Origin: JAWXUE01 sp044432925
Lineage (GTDB): Bacteria > Bacillota_I > Bacilli_A > Acholeplasmatales > Anaeroplasmataceae
DNA: 11,265 bases
NCBI GenBank assembly: GCA_044432925.1
Contig: JAWXUE010000035.1
Location: 1 to 11,265, forward strand
Direction: 5' to 3'
Position numbers and translations under genes: made by a program. Positions 1 through 6,702 of the stretch are shown here, in pieces. Each line of letters opens with the position of its first letter. Position 1 is the first letter of the stretch. The notes beneath the pieces are model-generated. The model was not told the DNA's origin and ran no database searches. It saw only the letters and a list, made by a program, of their open reading frames with translations.

Positions 1-27
1 AATTAGCATAATTATTATAAAAATTTA

Positions 28-51
28 AAATAGCCTCTTTTGAGGTTTTTT
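28..51 (+). terminator. Intrinsic terminator of an unseen upstream plus-strand gene
   Basis: On the plus strand CCTC (34-37) pairs with GAGG (42-45) around a TTTT loop. The stem extends by a G-T and an A-T pair and is followed by six T residues (46-51). On the minus strand the G-T pair becomes an A-C mismatch, leaving only four base pairs, so plus-strand use is more likely. It would end a gene lying before the window. Confidence 0.6.
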
Positions 52-78
52 ACTCTTATATAAATTAATTAATAAAAA

Positions 79-105
79 TTATTTATTTTTTAGTTGACAA
101 TTCAT
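79..105 (-). CDS. Possible 8-residue mini-ORF (MNCQLKNK) with a good ribosome-binding site
   Basis: On the minus strand AGGAG (113-117) stands 7 nt before an ATG at 103-105, which opens eight codons and ends in TAA at 79-81. A TATAAT (132-137, minus) lies upstream without a recognisable -35 box. The initiation site looks as good as those of the real genes, but the product is too short to identify. It could be a leader peptide for a gene before the window, the remnant of a lost gene, or chance. It follows the spoVS terminator, so it would need its own promoter. Only the Shine-Dalgarno spacing supports it. Confidence 0.25.
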   Translation of the reverse strand: MNCQLKNK

Positions 106-162
106 AGTTGGTCTCCTTTTTCTTTTTCACAATTATATTATGTAAATATTTGGATATTATAC

Positions 163-189
163 AAAAAAAATCCCCCTGTTAAGGGAGAT
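163..189 (-). terminator. Terminator of spoVS and the rny-ymdB-spoVS unit
   Basis: On the minus strand ATCTCCC (183-189) pairs with GGGGGAT (170-176): seven pairs including one T-G wobble, with a 6-nt loop. A run of T residues follows (complement of the A-run 163-170). It begins 3 nt after the spoVS stop codon and is a classic intrinsic terminator. Confidence 0.88.
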
Positions 190-192
190 ATT

Positions 193-453
193 TTATAATG
201 CTTTTACAATTAATTTAATAGCTGTTCTTTCTTCGCCTTCAATTTCAATATCTGAAAATGCTGGCACACAATATATATCATGTCCAATAGGAGCTAAATA
301 TCCTCTTGCGATAGCTATTGCCTTAACAGCTTGATTTAATGCCCCTGCTCCAATTGCTTGGATTTCGATATTATTCTTTTCTTTAAAAGAATTAGCTAAC
401 GCTCCAGCAACTGCATTAGGTTTTGATTTTGATGAAACCTTTAAAATTTCCAT
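193..453 (-). CDS. spoVS: Stage V sporulation protein S (SpoVS)
   Basis: Small Alba-like nucleic-acid-binding protein. In Bacillus subtilis SpoVS is needed for spore coat assembly and stage V progression, and relatives occur in non-sporulating bacteria as presumed regulators. At 86 residues it has the family's usual length and is recognisable throughout: MEILKVSSKSKPNAVAGAL at the N-terminus, the core IQAIGAGALNQAVKAIAIAR (about 31-50), then VPAF and GEERTAIKLIV near the end. ATG is preceded by AGGGGG with about 8 nt spacing. It lies 49 bp after ymdB, the same order as in Bacillus, and ends in its own terminator. A TATAAT (478-483, minus) in the gap could be a -10 for a separate start, but no convincing -35 is seen. 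Sporulation in this organism cannot be inferred from spoVS alone. Confidence 0.95.
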   Translation of the reverse strand: MEILKVSSKSKPNAVAGALANSFKEKNNIEIQAIGAGALNQAVKAIAIARGYLAPIGHDIYCVPAFSDIEIEGEERTAIKLIVKAL

Positions 454-502
454 AATTCATTCCCCCTATCACACTAAATTATATGAGAGAATATTTTTTT
501 TA

Positions 503-1261
503 TTACTTAATATTAATTCTTTTTATTTTCTTTGTTTCTAAATCTACTAATATACCATTTATCATACAAGGAGTTTTAGAAACTTGAAATGTATCTAAAT
601 GACCATGCCACATTCTATTTACAATAATTTCTTTTTTTACTCCTAATACACCACCTGAAGGTCCTGTCATCCCTACATCACTAATAAACATTGTTTTACC
701 AGGTAGAACTTGTTCATCTGCTGTTTGCACATGAGTATGAGTACCATAAACTAAATCTACTTTACCATCAAAAGCATGAGCTAAAGCATATTTTTCACCT
801 GTTGATTCTGCATGGAAATCTACAATTGTATAATCAGTTGAAGGCATTTTATCTAAAAAGTCATTTAATACAACAAATGGATTAGCAACTTGAAATTTAA
901 CATCCATAGCAAAAGTCCCTAATAAATTAATAATATTAATAAGTTTATTATTATAATTAATGGTTAAGAAACCATACCCATGCTTAACGTTTATATTTAA
1001 AGGTCTTACTACATTAGAATTATCTATATATTTTTCTATTTCTTTATTTCTAAAAGTATGATTACCCATTGTAATAGCAGAGACATTCATTTTCATTAAT
1101 CTTTTATAATGCGCCTCAGATAAACCTTTACCATTTGTAACATTCTCTCCATTAACAACTAATAAATTAAATTTATAATCTTTTCTAATTGTTTGAATTT
1201 TAGATTCTAAAAACTTTAAACCTTCTTCTCCAACAATATCACCTAATATTAATAGTTTCAT
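503..1261 (-). CDS. ymdB: YmdB-family metallophosphoesterase (TIGR00282)
   Basis: Dinuclear-metal phosphodiesterase. In B. subtilis YmdB hydrolyses 2',3'-cyclic nucleotides and cAMP in vitro and steers cells between motility and biofilm formation. At 252 residues it is close to the Bacillus protein (264). All expected metal and active-site residues are visible at the same numbers: D8 in LILGDIVGEEG, E39-N40 in NGENVTNGKG, N67-H68 in MGNHTF, H150 in DFHAEST, and H175/H177 in YGTHTHVQTAD. The conserved SDVGMTGP follows at 194-201. ATG at 1259-1261 has AGGAGG 5 nt upstream. It lies between rny and spoVS. The 39-nt gap from rny contains an intrinsic terminator just before this gene's ribosome-binding site, so its transcription probably depends on partial readthrough. 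Cytoplasmic: no signal peptide or membrane segment. Confidence 0.95.
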   Translation of the reverse strand: MKLLILGDIVGEEGLKFLESKIQTIRKDYKFNLLVVNGENVTNGKGLSEAHYKRLMKMNVSAITMGNHTFRNKEIEKYIDNSNVVRPLNINVKHGYGFLTINYNNKLINIINLLGTFAMDVKFQVANPFVVLNDFLDKMPSTDYTIVDFHAESTGEKYALAHAFDGKVDLVYGTHTHVQTADEQVLPGKTMFISDVGMTGPSGGVLGVKKEIIVNRMWHGHLDTFQVSKTPCMINGILVDLETKKIKRINIK

Positions 1262-1276
1262 AAATTCCTCCTAATT

Positions 1277-1299
1277 AAAAAAAGCCCGAAGGCTTTTTT
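1277..1299 (-). terminator. UUCG-loop intrinsic terminator between rny and ymdB
   Basis: On the minus strand AAAAAAGCC (1291-1299) pairs with GGCTTTTTT (1278-1286) around a TTCG loop closed by a C-G pair, the very stable cUUCGg tetraloop. Seven T residues occupy the 3' side, and ymdB's AGGAGG begins 4 nt later. The hairpin begins 1 nt after the rny stop. It should reduce, but not abolish, transcription into ymdB-spoVS. The arms also pair on the plus strand, but with a CGAA loop. Confidence 0.85.
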
Positions 1300-1300
1300 A

Positions 1301-2857
1301 TTATTTAGCGACATCTACCGCTCTTGTTTCTCTAATTACTGTTACTTTAATATTTCCTGGGTAACTTAAGTTTTCTTCTATTTGTTCTTTGATTTTTCTT
1401 GCTACAGCGAATGTAGAAGCATCATCAATAACATCAGGTTTAACAACTACACGTAATTCTCTACCCGCTTGAATTGCAAAACTTTCACTAACACCTGGAA
1501 TACTGTTAGAAATTTGTTCTAACGCTTGTAATCTTTTAACATAATTTTCTAATGAATCACTTCTAGCACCTGGTCTAGCTGATGATAATGCATCTGCAGC
1601 AGCTACTAAAACAGCGATAATAGTTTCAGGTTCTTTATCACCATGATGTGATGCAATTGCATCAATAACTTCTTTTGGTTCACGATATTTCATTGCTAAT
1701 TCAACACCTATCTCAACGTGTGAACCTTCAACTTCATGATCGATTGCTTTACCTATATCATGGAATAATCCCGCTCTTTTTGCTAACACTTCATTTTCTC
1801 CAATTTCAGCAGCCATTTTACCAGCTAAAAATGCAGTTTCTAATGAATGTAGTAATACATTTTGTCCATAACTTGTTCTATAATGTAATCTACCTAATAA
1901 TTTGATTAAATCAGGATGTACTTTACCTACTTGAGTTTTAAATACAGCCTCATCACCTTTTTCACGCATAAGCATTTCTACTTCTTGTCTAGATCTTTCA
2001 ACAATCTCTTCAATACGTGCAGGGTGAATTCTACCGTCAGACACTAAAGTTTCTAAAGCTTTTTTAGCTACTTGTCTTCTAATAGGATCAAATCCCGATA
2101 ATACTACAGCATCAGGAGTATCATCAATAATTAAATCAACACCCGTTAATGTTTCTAAAGTTCTAATATTTCTACCTTCTCTACCGATGATACGACCTTT
2201 CATCTCATCAGCAGGTAATGAAACTACAGTAACTGTTTTTTCACTACTTGTTTCACTAGCATATTTTTGAATAGCTAATGATAAAATGTTTTTAGCTCTA
2301 GAGTTAACTTCCTCTTTTGCTTTTTCTTCTTCTTCTTTTACGTATAAAGCAATTTCATAACTTGTATCTTCTTTTACTTTATTCATAATTATTTCTTTTG
2401 CTTCTGCTTCACTTAATAAAGCAATTTCTTGTAATTTCACATTTTGTTGTACTAATAATTCGTCTACTTTGATATTAAGTTGTTCTAATTCGGCTTTTTT
2501 ATCATCAAGTTTTGTTTCTTTAAGATCTAACGAATCTTCACGTCTATCCATATTAACACTACGACGATCTAATGATTCTTCTCTTAAAGATAATTTGTTT
2601 TCTAATTCGATAACAATATCTTTTCTCCCCTTGATATCTGCTTCTGCATTTGAACGTAAATTTGCAATTTCTTCTTTCGCTTCACTTACTAATTCTTTTT
2701 TATAAACCTCTGCTGATTTCTTTCCTTCTTCTAAGATATTTTTAGCTTCATTTGAAGCATCATCTACAGATTTGTTGTGTAATACAACACGGATTACGTA
2801 TCCAGCAATTAATCCAATTACTAATGTCAAAATAGAGATTAATATAGTTGGTAACAT
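1301..2857 (-). CDS. rny: Ribonuclease Y (membrane-anchored endoribonuclease)
   Basis: Initiates mRNA decay at the membrane in many Bacillota. It has 518 residues with the chosen start (about 520 is usual). Order: one N-terminal membrane helix (about 3-25), a long charged coiled coil (about 30-190), a KH RNA-binding domain with the GxxG loop as GREG (about 225-228), and an HD hydrolase domain with the catalytic pair H366-D367 in LFHDIGKA, preceded by a conserved His in LLHSLETA. The C-terminus includes KVTVIRETRAVDVAK. Start choice: a longer reading begins at an ATG at 2870-2872 and adds MEELI, but GGAGG (2866-2870) overlaps that ATG and sits 8 nt before the ATG at 2855-2857, which yields MLPTILISIL. 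The inner ATG is therefore preferred. First gene of rny-ymdB-spoVS, with a sigma-A promoter upstream and a terminator directly downstream. Confidence 0.97.
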   Translation of the reverse strand: MLPTILISILTLVIGLIAGYVIRVVLHNKSVDDASNEAKNILEEGKKSAEVYKKELVSEAKEEIANLRSNAEADIKGRKDIVIELENKLSLREESLDRRSVNMDRREDSLDLKETKLDDKKAELEQLNIKVDELLVQQNVKLQEIALLSEAEAKEIIMNKVKEDTSYEIALYVKEEEEKAKEEVNSRAKNILSLAIQKYASETSSEKTVTVVSLPADEMKGRIIGREGRNIRTLETLTGVDLIIDDTPDAVVLSGFDPIRRQVAKKALETLVSDGRIHPARIEEIVERSRQEVEMLMREKGDEAVFKTQVGKVHPDLIKLLGRLHYRTSYGQNVLLHSLETAFLAGKMAAEIGENEVLAKRAGLFHDIGKAIDHEVEGSHVEIGVELAMKYREPKEVIDAIASHHGDKEPETIIAVLVAAADALSSARPGARSDSLENYVKRLQALEQISNSIPGVSESFAIQAGRELRVVVKPDVIDDASTFAVARKIKEQIEENLSYPGNIKVTVIRETRAVDVAK

Positions 2858-2870
2858 AATTAATTCCTCC
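2858..2870 (-). promoter_or_regulatory. Ribosome-binding site that fixes the rny start
   Basis: GGAGG at 2866-2870 (minus strand) is followed by 8 nt and then ATG at 2855-2857. The alternative in-frame ATG at 2870-2872 overlaps this Shine-Dalgarno sequence and has none of its own. Confidence 0.8.
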
Positions 2871-2937
2871 ATTTTATTTTATTGTAAATCAAATACTTTA
2901 AGACTTGTTATGTGTTTAATAACTAAAGTCATCTTTA

Positions 2938-2966
2938 ATTATACAAAATTTTACTTAAGTAGTCAA
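2938..2966 (-). promoter_or_regulatory. Sigma-A-type promoter of rny
   Basis: On the minus strand TTGACT (2961-2966) and a perfect TATAAT (2938-2943) are 17 bp apart. Transcription would begin near 2931, giving a leader of about 75 nt before the rny start. The -35 box begins 19 bp beyond the stop codon of the preceding small gene. Confidence 0.85.
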
Positions 2967-2984
2967 ATGATTTTAGGTGTATAT

Positions 2985-3194
2985 TTATATAAATTCTCTT
3001 TTAATTACTAATTGATTTTTCTTATTATATATATACAAGGTTGTTTTTTTATCAAACGCTATCATTTTTGCATACTTTATAGCATTATTTTTAGTATCAA
3101 ATTCTAAAAAATCTTTTAGTAAAGCCGTTTCTAATATTACATTCCATTTATTAGTTAATATATTATAATTTGTTATACAATAATTTTGTTTCAT
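2985..3194 (-). CDS. Small hypothetical protein resembling the DUF2188 family
   Basis: A 69-residue protein of unknown function with no membrane segment or signal. The pattern Trp-x-Val early (KWNVILE, about 16-22), then FDTKNNAIKYAKMIA (about 32-46) and TLYIYNKKNQLV (about 51-62), resembles DUF2188: a small beta-alpha-beta protein with W-x-V, F-x-TK-x-EAI-x-YA and LVI-h-x-KDG-x-I positions. This is from memory and unverified. Start choice: ATG at 3192-3194 has AGGTG (3201-3205) 6 nt upstream. A longer in-frame ATG at 3219-3221 has no ribosome-binding site and falls at the end of the htpG terminator tract. The gene lies between that terminator and the rny promoter. A weak TTGTAG/TTAATA pair (about 3236-3241 and 3212-3217) is the only promoter candidate, so readthrough from htpG is possible. 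Confidence 0.65.
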   Translation of the reverse strand: MKQNYCITNYNILTNKWNVILETALLKDFLEFDTKNNAIKYAKMIAFDKKTTLYIYNKKNQLVIKREFI

Positions 3195-3220
3195 TACAAT
3201 CACCTGTTTTATTATTAACA

Positions 3221-3257
3221 TAAAAATAAAAAATACTACAAAATAAATTGTAGTATT
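3221..3257 (-). terminator. Terminator of htpG
   Basis: AATACTACAA (3232-3241) and TTGTAGTATT (3248-3257) form a perfect 10-bp stem with a 6-nt loop. On the minus strand it is followed by a T-rich tract (complement of the A-rich 3221-3233). It lies just after the htpG stop. The plus side has no T-run directly after the stem. Confidence 0.85.
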
Positions 3258-3264
3258 AATTGTT

Positions 3265-4602
3265 CTATTTTTTAGTAGCTAATAACTCACTTAATAAGTT
3301 AGTGAATTCAACTGGATTTTCTAATTCTAATCCTTCGATTAATAATGCTTGATTGTATAATACTTTAGCATATTTATTACCTAATTCTTTATCAGTTTTA
3401 AATACTTCTTCAACTGTATTAAATAAACTATGTTTAGGATTTATTTCTAAAATTTTACTAGCTTTAGGAACATTTGCACCAGGCATTTGAGCTAATACTT
3501 TTTCCATTTCAAAACTTACACCATCACCACTTACTAAACAAACAGGTGAGTCAGTTAATCTTTTTGAAATAACAACATCACTTACACTTGTAGTTAATGC
3601 TTCTTTAATTAAAGTAATAGTATCTTGTTTTTCTTCTTTAAGAGTTTCAAACTCTTTTTTCTCTTCTTCTGTTAATAAATCTAAATCACCTTGATTAATA
3701 GATTTGAATTTTTTCTCATTATATTCTTGTACTACAGAAATTAAAAATTCATCAATATCATCAGTTAAAACTAATACATTGTAGTTTTGTTTTTTTATCA
3801 TATCCATTTGAGGAAGAGCCATAATAGATGTTTTAGTTTTTCCAGAAGCATAATAAATTACTTCTTGCTTTTCATCCATTGCTTCTACGTATTCATTTAA
3901 GGAAATATATTTGTCATCATTAGTAGTTTTAAATAATAATAAATCTTTGATAGAATCTTTTTTAACACCAAAATCTTCATAAGTTCCATATTTTAAATTA
4001 ACACCAAATGCATCAAAGAAAGTTTCATATTTTTCTCTATCATTTTTTAACATTTTTGATAATTCTGATAATATTTTCTTTTCTAAGTTAGAAGATATTT
4101 TTTGTAATTGTCTATCATGTTGTAACATTTCTCTACTTATATTTAAAGATAAATCACTTGAATCAACTAACCCTCTAACAAATCTTAAGTAATCAGGAAT
4201 TAATTCTTTACATTTATCTAAAATAAATACACCTTTTGTATATAGTTGTAATCCTTTTTCAAACTTATCACTATATAAGTCTCTTGATGCTGTAGTAGGA
4301 ATAAANNNNNNNNNNNNNNNNNNNNNNNNNNNNNNNNNNNNNNNNNNNNNNNNNNNNNNNNNNNNNNNNNNNNNNNNNNNNNNNNNNNNNNNNNNNNNNN
4401 NNNNNTTTGTATCTAATAAAATATAATTTTCATCAGCTGATGGCACTTCTTGATTTGTTAAACTTAAGAAATGTCTTTTATCTATTGCATCACTAGCATT
4501 AGAAATTAACTCTCTTAAGAATATTTCTTTATGTGTGTAAATTGAATTAATCATTAAATCTAATAATCTTTTTGTTTCTGTTTGAAATTTTTTGACTTCC
4601 AT
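3265..4602 (-). CDS. htpG: HtpG (Hsp90) chaperone, interrupted by an assembly gap
   Basis: Bacterial Hsp90, an ATP-dependent cytosolic chaperone. The visible N-terminus (65 residues) carries the start of the GHKL ATPase domain, including LRELISNASDAID with E31, N35 and D38. After the gap, 347 residues cover the middle domain (FVRGLVDSSDLSLNISREML, IYYASG) and C-terminal dimerisation domain (PGANVPKASKILEINPKH). Bases 4306-4405 are 100 N. Compared with the B. subtilis protein (626 residues), about 210-220 residues (roughly 640-650 nt) are missing, including the DxGIGM and GQFGVGF nucleotide-binding motifs and the ATP lid. The 445-residue reading is therefore a scaffold artefact rather than a natural short form, and the two sides share a frame only across the placeholder. 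ATG at 4600-4602 has AGGAGG 8 nt upstream. It ends in TAG and a terminator. A consensus promoter merged with a CIRCE lies upstream, predicting HrcA-controlled heat induction. Confidence 0.95.
   Translation of the reverse strand: MEVKKFQTETKRLLDLMINSIYTHKEIFLRELISNASDAIDKRHFLSLTNQEVPSADENYILLDTXXXXXXXXXXXXXXXXXXXXXXXXXXXXXXXXXXFIPTTASRDLYSDKFEKGLQLYTKGVFILDKCKELIPDYLRFVRGLVDSSDLSLNISREMLQHDRQLQKISSNLEKKILSELSKMLKNDREKYETFFDAFGVNLKYGTYEDFGVKKDSIKDLLLFKTTNDDKYISLNEYVEAMDEKQEVIYYASGKTKTSIMALPQMDMIKKQNYNVLVLTDDIDEFLISVVQEYNEKKFKSINQGDLDLLTEEEKKEFETLKEEKQDTITLIKEALTTSVSDVVISKRLTDSPVCLVSGDGVSFEMEKVLAQMPGANVPKASKILEINPKHSLFNTVEEVFKTDKELGNKYAKVLYNQALLIEGLELENPVEFTNLLSELLATKK
4306..4405. other. Assembly gap of 100 N inside htpG
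   Basis: Exactly 100 N, the conventional placeholder for a gap of unknown size. Family comparison says about 640-650 nt of htpG belong here, so downstream coordinates are not true genomic distances. Confidence 0.97.
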
Positions 4603-4631
4603 ATTTCAGTCCTCCTAAATTTTATAAGTAT

Positions 4632-4660
4632 ATTATAATAGAAACATTTGGCACTGTCAA
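4632..4660 (-). promoter_or_regulatory. Perfect-consensus sigma-A promoter of htpG
   Basis: On the minus strand TTGACA (4655-4660) and TATAAT (4632-4637) are exactly 17 bp apart, the full consensus. The -35 box lies inside the CIRCE element, so repressor binding would block RNA polymerase. Transcription would start near 4625, leaving a short leader before the AGGAGG at 4611-4616. Confidence 0.93.
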
Positions 4661-4674
4661 CACTTGAGTGCTAA
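4648..4674. promoter_or_regulatory. CIRCE operator (HrcA binding site) upstream of htpG
   Basis: The known consensus is TTAGCACTC-N9-GAGTGCTAA. Here the plus strand reads TTGGCACTG (4648-4656), nine bases, then GAGTGCTAA (4666-4674): one half perfect, the other with two mismatches, spacer exact. It overlaps the -35 box of the htpG promoter, the usual position for HrcA repression. In B. subtilis CIRCE controls groE and dnaK, while htpG is regulated differently, so this placement is noteworthy. Confidence 0.9.
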
Positions 4675-4700
4675 AAATTAAAAGACATCGTTAGATGTCT
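4672..4700 (-). terminator. Terminator of the pncA-pncB operon
   Basis: AGACATC (4683-4689) and GATGTCT (4694-4700) form a perfect 7-bp stem with a 4-nt loop, followed on the minus strand by TTTTAATTTTT. The pncB TAG stop (4699-4701) sits in the stem, and the T-tract runs into one half of the htpG CIRCE, so the junction is extremely compact. Confidence 0.82.
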
Positions 4701-6126
4701 AGTTATCATTAAGCATTTTATTTTTTAAATCCCATAATTTTTGAGATAAATCTACATAATATTTATTTGGGTTTGATAAACGTTTAGTTTCTTCCCATAA
4801 TGTTTCTTTGTCTTCAACACAGTGTTGTCTTACTTCTTTTAAAGTAGGTTCTTTATAAACATATTTACCATTAATAAAGATAGGTTTTAATAATTCTTTA
4901 GCATAAAAGTTAGTAACTTCTTTTTTCTTCCATGTTTGAACAGGATCAAATAATACTAATTCTTTACTTTCATCTATAGATTCATCATGTAAAGTAATTA
5001 AATCAGCTAATGCTTTATTTGATTCTTTATCATAAATTCTAAATATTTTTTTAAATCCAGGATTAGTAATTTTAATTTCATTTTCACTTACTTTAATTTT
5101 AGGAATGATTTTACCTTCATTTTCAATAGCGCATAATTTATATACCCCACCAAATACAGGTTCTGCTCTTGCAGTTATCAATCTTTCTCCTACACCAAAA
5201 GCATCAACAGGTGCACCTTGATTTAATAGATCAGTAATTATATACTCATCTAATGAATTAGATATAAATATTTTACAATCTTCTAAGCCTGCTTTATCTA
5301 ACATTATTCTTGCTTGTTTTGTTAAGTAAGTCATATCTCCTGAATCAATTCTTATACCACAAGATTTAATTCCTTTTGGCCATAACACTTCTTTAACAAC
5401 TTTAATCGCATTAGGAATACCACTTTTTAAAACATTATATGTATCTACTAATAAAGTAGCATTTGTTGGATAGATTTCACAATAAGTTTTGAAAGCTTCA
5501 TATTCTGTATCAAACATTTGAACCCATGAATGAGCCATAGTACCACTTGCTTTTACATCAAATAACATATCAGTCATTGTATTAGAAGTAGCTATCACCC
5601 CACCAACATAAGCTGCTTTAGCTCCGTTTATTGCTGCTGATTCACCATGTGCACGTCTTGCTCCAAATTCTAATACTCCTTTACCTTTAGCTGCCTCAAC
5701 TATTCTATTTGTTTTAGTAGCAATTAAAGATTGATGATTTACAGTTAATAATAAATAAGTTTCTATTATTTGTGCTTCTATTGTATTAGCTCTTACTGTT
5801 ATTAATGGTTCATTAGGAAATACAACACTTCCTTCTTCAATAGCATAAATATCACCTGTGAATTTAAAATCTTTTAAGTATTCTAAAAAATCTTTACTAA
5901 AAATATTTTGTTTTTCTAAATATTTAATATCTTCTTTTGTAAATTTTAAATTTTTTATATATTCTATTATTGTACCTAAACCACAGAAAATTGCATATCC
6001 TCCTGATTCAGGTATCTTTCTAAAGAATACATCAAAATAACATATTTTATCTTTATAATCAGTTTGATAATAACCATTAGCCATTGTTAATTCATAAAAA
6101 TCTGTTAGCATTGTAAAATTACTCAT
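4699..6126 (-). CDS. pncB: Nicotinate phosphoribosyltransferase (NAPRTase)
   Basis: Cytosolic enzyme joining nicotinate and PRPP to make nicotinate mononucleotide, with ATP hydrolysis, in the Preiss-Handler route to NAD. At 475 residues it fits the Gram-positive form (about 490). Visible family motifs: TDFYELTMANGY (8-19), EFGARRAHG (153-161), GTMAHSW (195-201) with H199 as the likely phosphorylated His, VDTYN (227-231), IRIDSGDM (258-265) and FISNSLDEY (287-295). Start: ATG at 6124-6126 has AGAGGTG (6134-6140) 7 nt upstream. The start overlaps the end of pncA in the 8-nt string ATGAGTAA, indicating translational coupling. PncA supplies its substrate, so the two form a functional operon. It ends in TAG inside a terminator stem. 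Nothing looks truncated. Confidence 0.96.
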   Translation of the reverse strand: MSNFTMLTDFYELTMANGYYQTDYKDKICYFDVFFRKIPESGGYAIFCGLGTIIEYIKNLKFTKEDIKYLEKQNIFSKDFLEYLKDFKFTGDIYAIEEGSVVFPNEPLITVRANTIEAQIIETYLLLTVNHQSLIATKTNRIVEAAKGKGVLEFGARRAHGESAAINGAKAAYVGGVIATSNTMTDMLFDVKASGTMAHSWVQMFDTEYEAFKTYCEIYPTNATLLVDTYNVLKSGIPNAIKVVKEVLWPKGIKSCGIRIDSGDMTYLTKQARIMLDKAGLEDCKIFISNSLDEYIITDLLNQGAPVDAFGVGERLITARAEPVFGGVYKLCAIENEGKIIPKIKVSENEIKITNPGFKKIFRIYDKESNKALADLITLHDESIDESKELVLFDPVQTWKKKEVTNFYAKELLKPIFINGKYVYKEPTLKEVRQHCVEDKETLWEETKRLSNPNKYYVDLSQKLWDLKNKMLNDN

Positions 6127-6649
6127 AATTTTTCACCTCTATTAATAATCCTTTTAATATATCAAAACATTTATCATTCATATCTTGATCAAAACTTTTT
6201 GTTAAATTAAAATCTACTGTTATTAAAGCATTAGGTAATGCGCTTCTTGCCATCACTACATTAGATAATACACATATATTAGAAACTAATCCGCATACTT
6301 CAATTTCTTTATAATTATGTTCTTTAAGATGTATTGCTAAATCTAATGACGGGAATGTTTCTTTATTAAACACAAAATCATCTGATGAAACTTCATCTTT
6401 TATTTTTCCGTATAAATCATGTCCTGTTGTACCTATTATACAATGTTCTACAGGAAGTTTAGTACCTTCATAAGTATTTAAGTAATTTTTATTATGTGTA
6501 TCTTTAGTGAAAATAATAGTTTCTTTATTAACTCTTGCTTCTTTAATTCTATTGTAAATTAAATCTTCTAAAATTAAAGCATCACTAAATCCTAAACTAC
6601 CATTAACAAAATCATTTTGAAAATCTACTACTATTAAACATTTCTCCAT
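6119..6649 (-). CDS. pncA: Nicotinamidase (isochorismatase-like cysteine hydrolase)
   Basis: Hydrolyses nicotinamide to nicotinate and ammonia for NAD salvage. At 176 residues it has the usual PncA length. The catalytic triad is complete: D9 in VVDFQNDFVNGSLG, K96 in VFNKETFP, and C126 in LVSNICVLS, preceded by the cis-peptide segment. Metal ligands D50 and H52 (TKDTH) and H69 (LPVEHC) are present. Substrate assignment rests on the D-K-C triad, the metal site and especially the overlap with pncB. A generic isochorismatase-family hydrolase is the weaker alternative. ATG at 6647-6649 has no strong Shine-Dalgarno sequence (only a weak GAAAGTAG-like stretch), but the next in-frame Met lies far downstream. 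The promoter lies 25 bp upstream, back to back with that of the methyltransferase gene. Confidence 0.93.
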   Translation of the reverse strand: MEKCLIVVDFQNDFVNGSLGFSDALILEDLIYNRIKEARVNKETIIFTKDTHNKNYLNTYEGTKLPVEHCIIGTTGHDLYGKIKDEVSSDDFVFNKETFPSLDLAIHLKEHNYKEIEVCGLVSNICVLSNVVMARSALPNALITVDFNLTKSFDQDMNDKCFDILKGLLIEVKNYE

Positions 6650-6673
6650 AAATTCAACTACTTTCTTTATTAA

Positions 6674-6702
6674 ATTATAGTACTTTTCAATAAATAAAGC
6701 AA
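6674..6702 (-). promoter_or_regulatory. Promoter of pncA-pncB
   Basis: On the minus strand TTGCTT (6697-6702) and TATAAT (6674-6679) are 17 bp apart. Transcription would begin near 6667, giving a leader of only about 18 nt. That leaves no room for a riboswitch. Confidence 0.65.

Noticed and set aside
94..99. TTGACA on the plus strand at 94-99 as a -35 box
   Set aside because: No -10-like sequence lies 16-18 bp downstream and no plus-strand gene follows.
2772..3011. Plus-strand open frames opposite rny, ymdB and pncB (for example 691-885, 1675-1905, 2469-2705, 2772-3011, 5858-6040)
   Set aside because: They are antisense to well-identified genes, have no ribosome-binding sites and show low-complexity composition typical of shadow frames.
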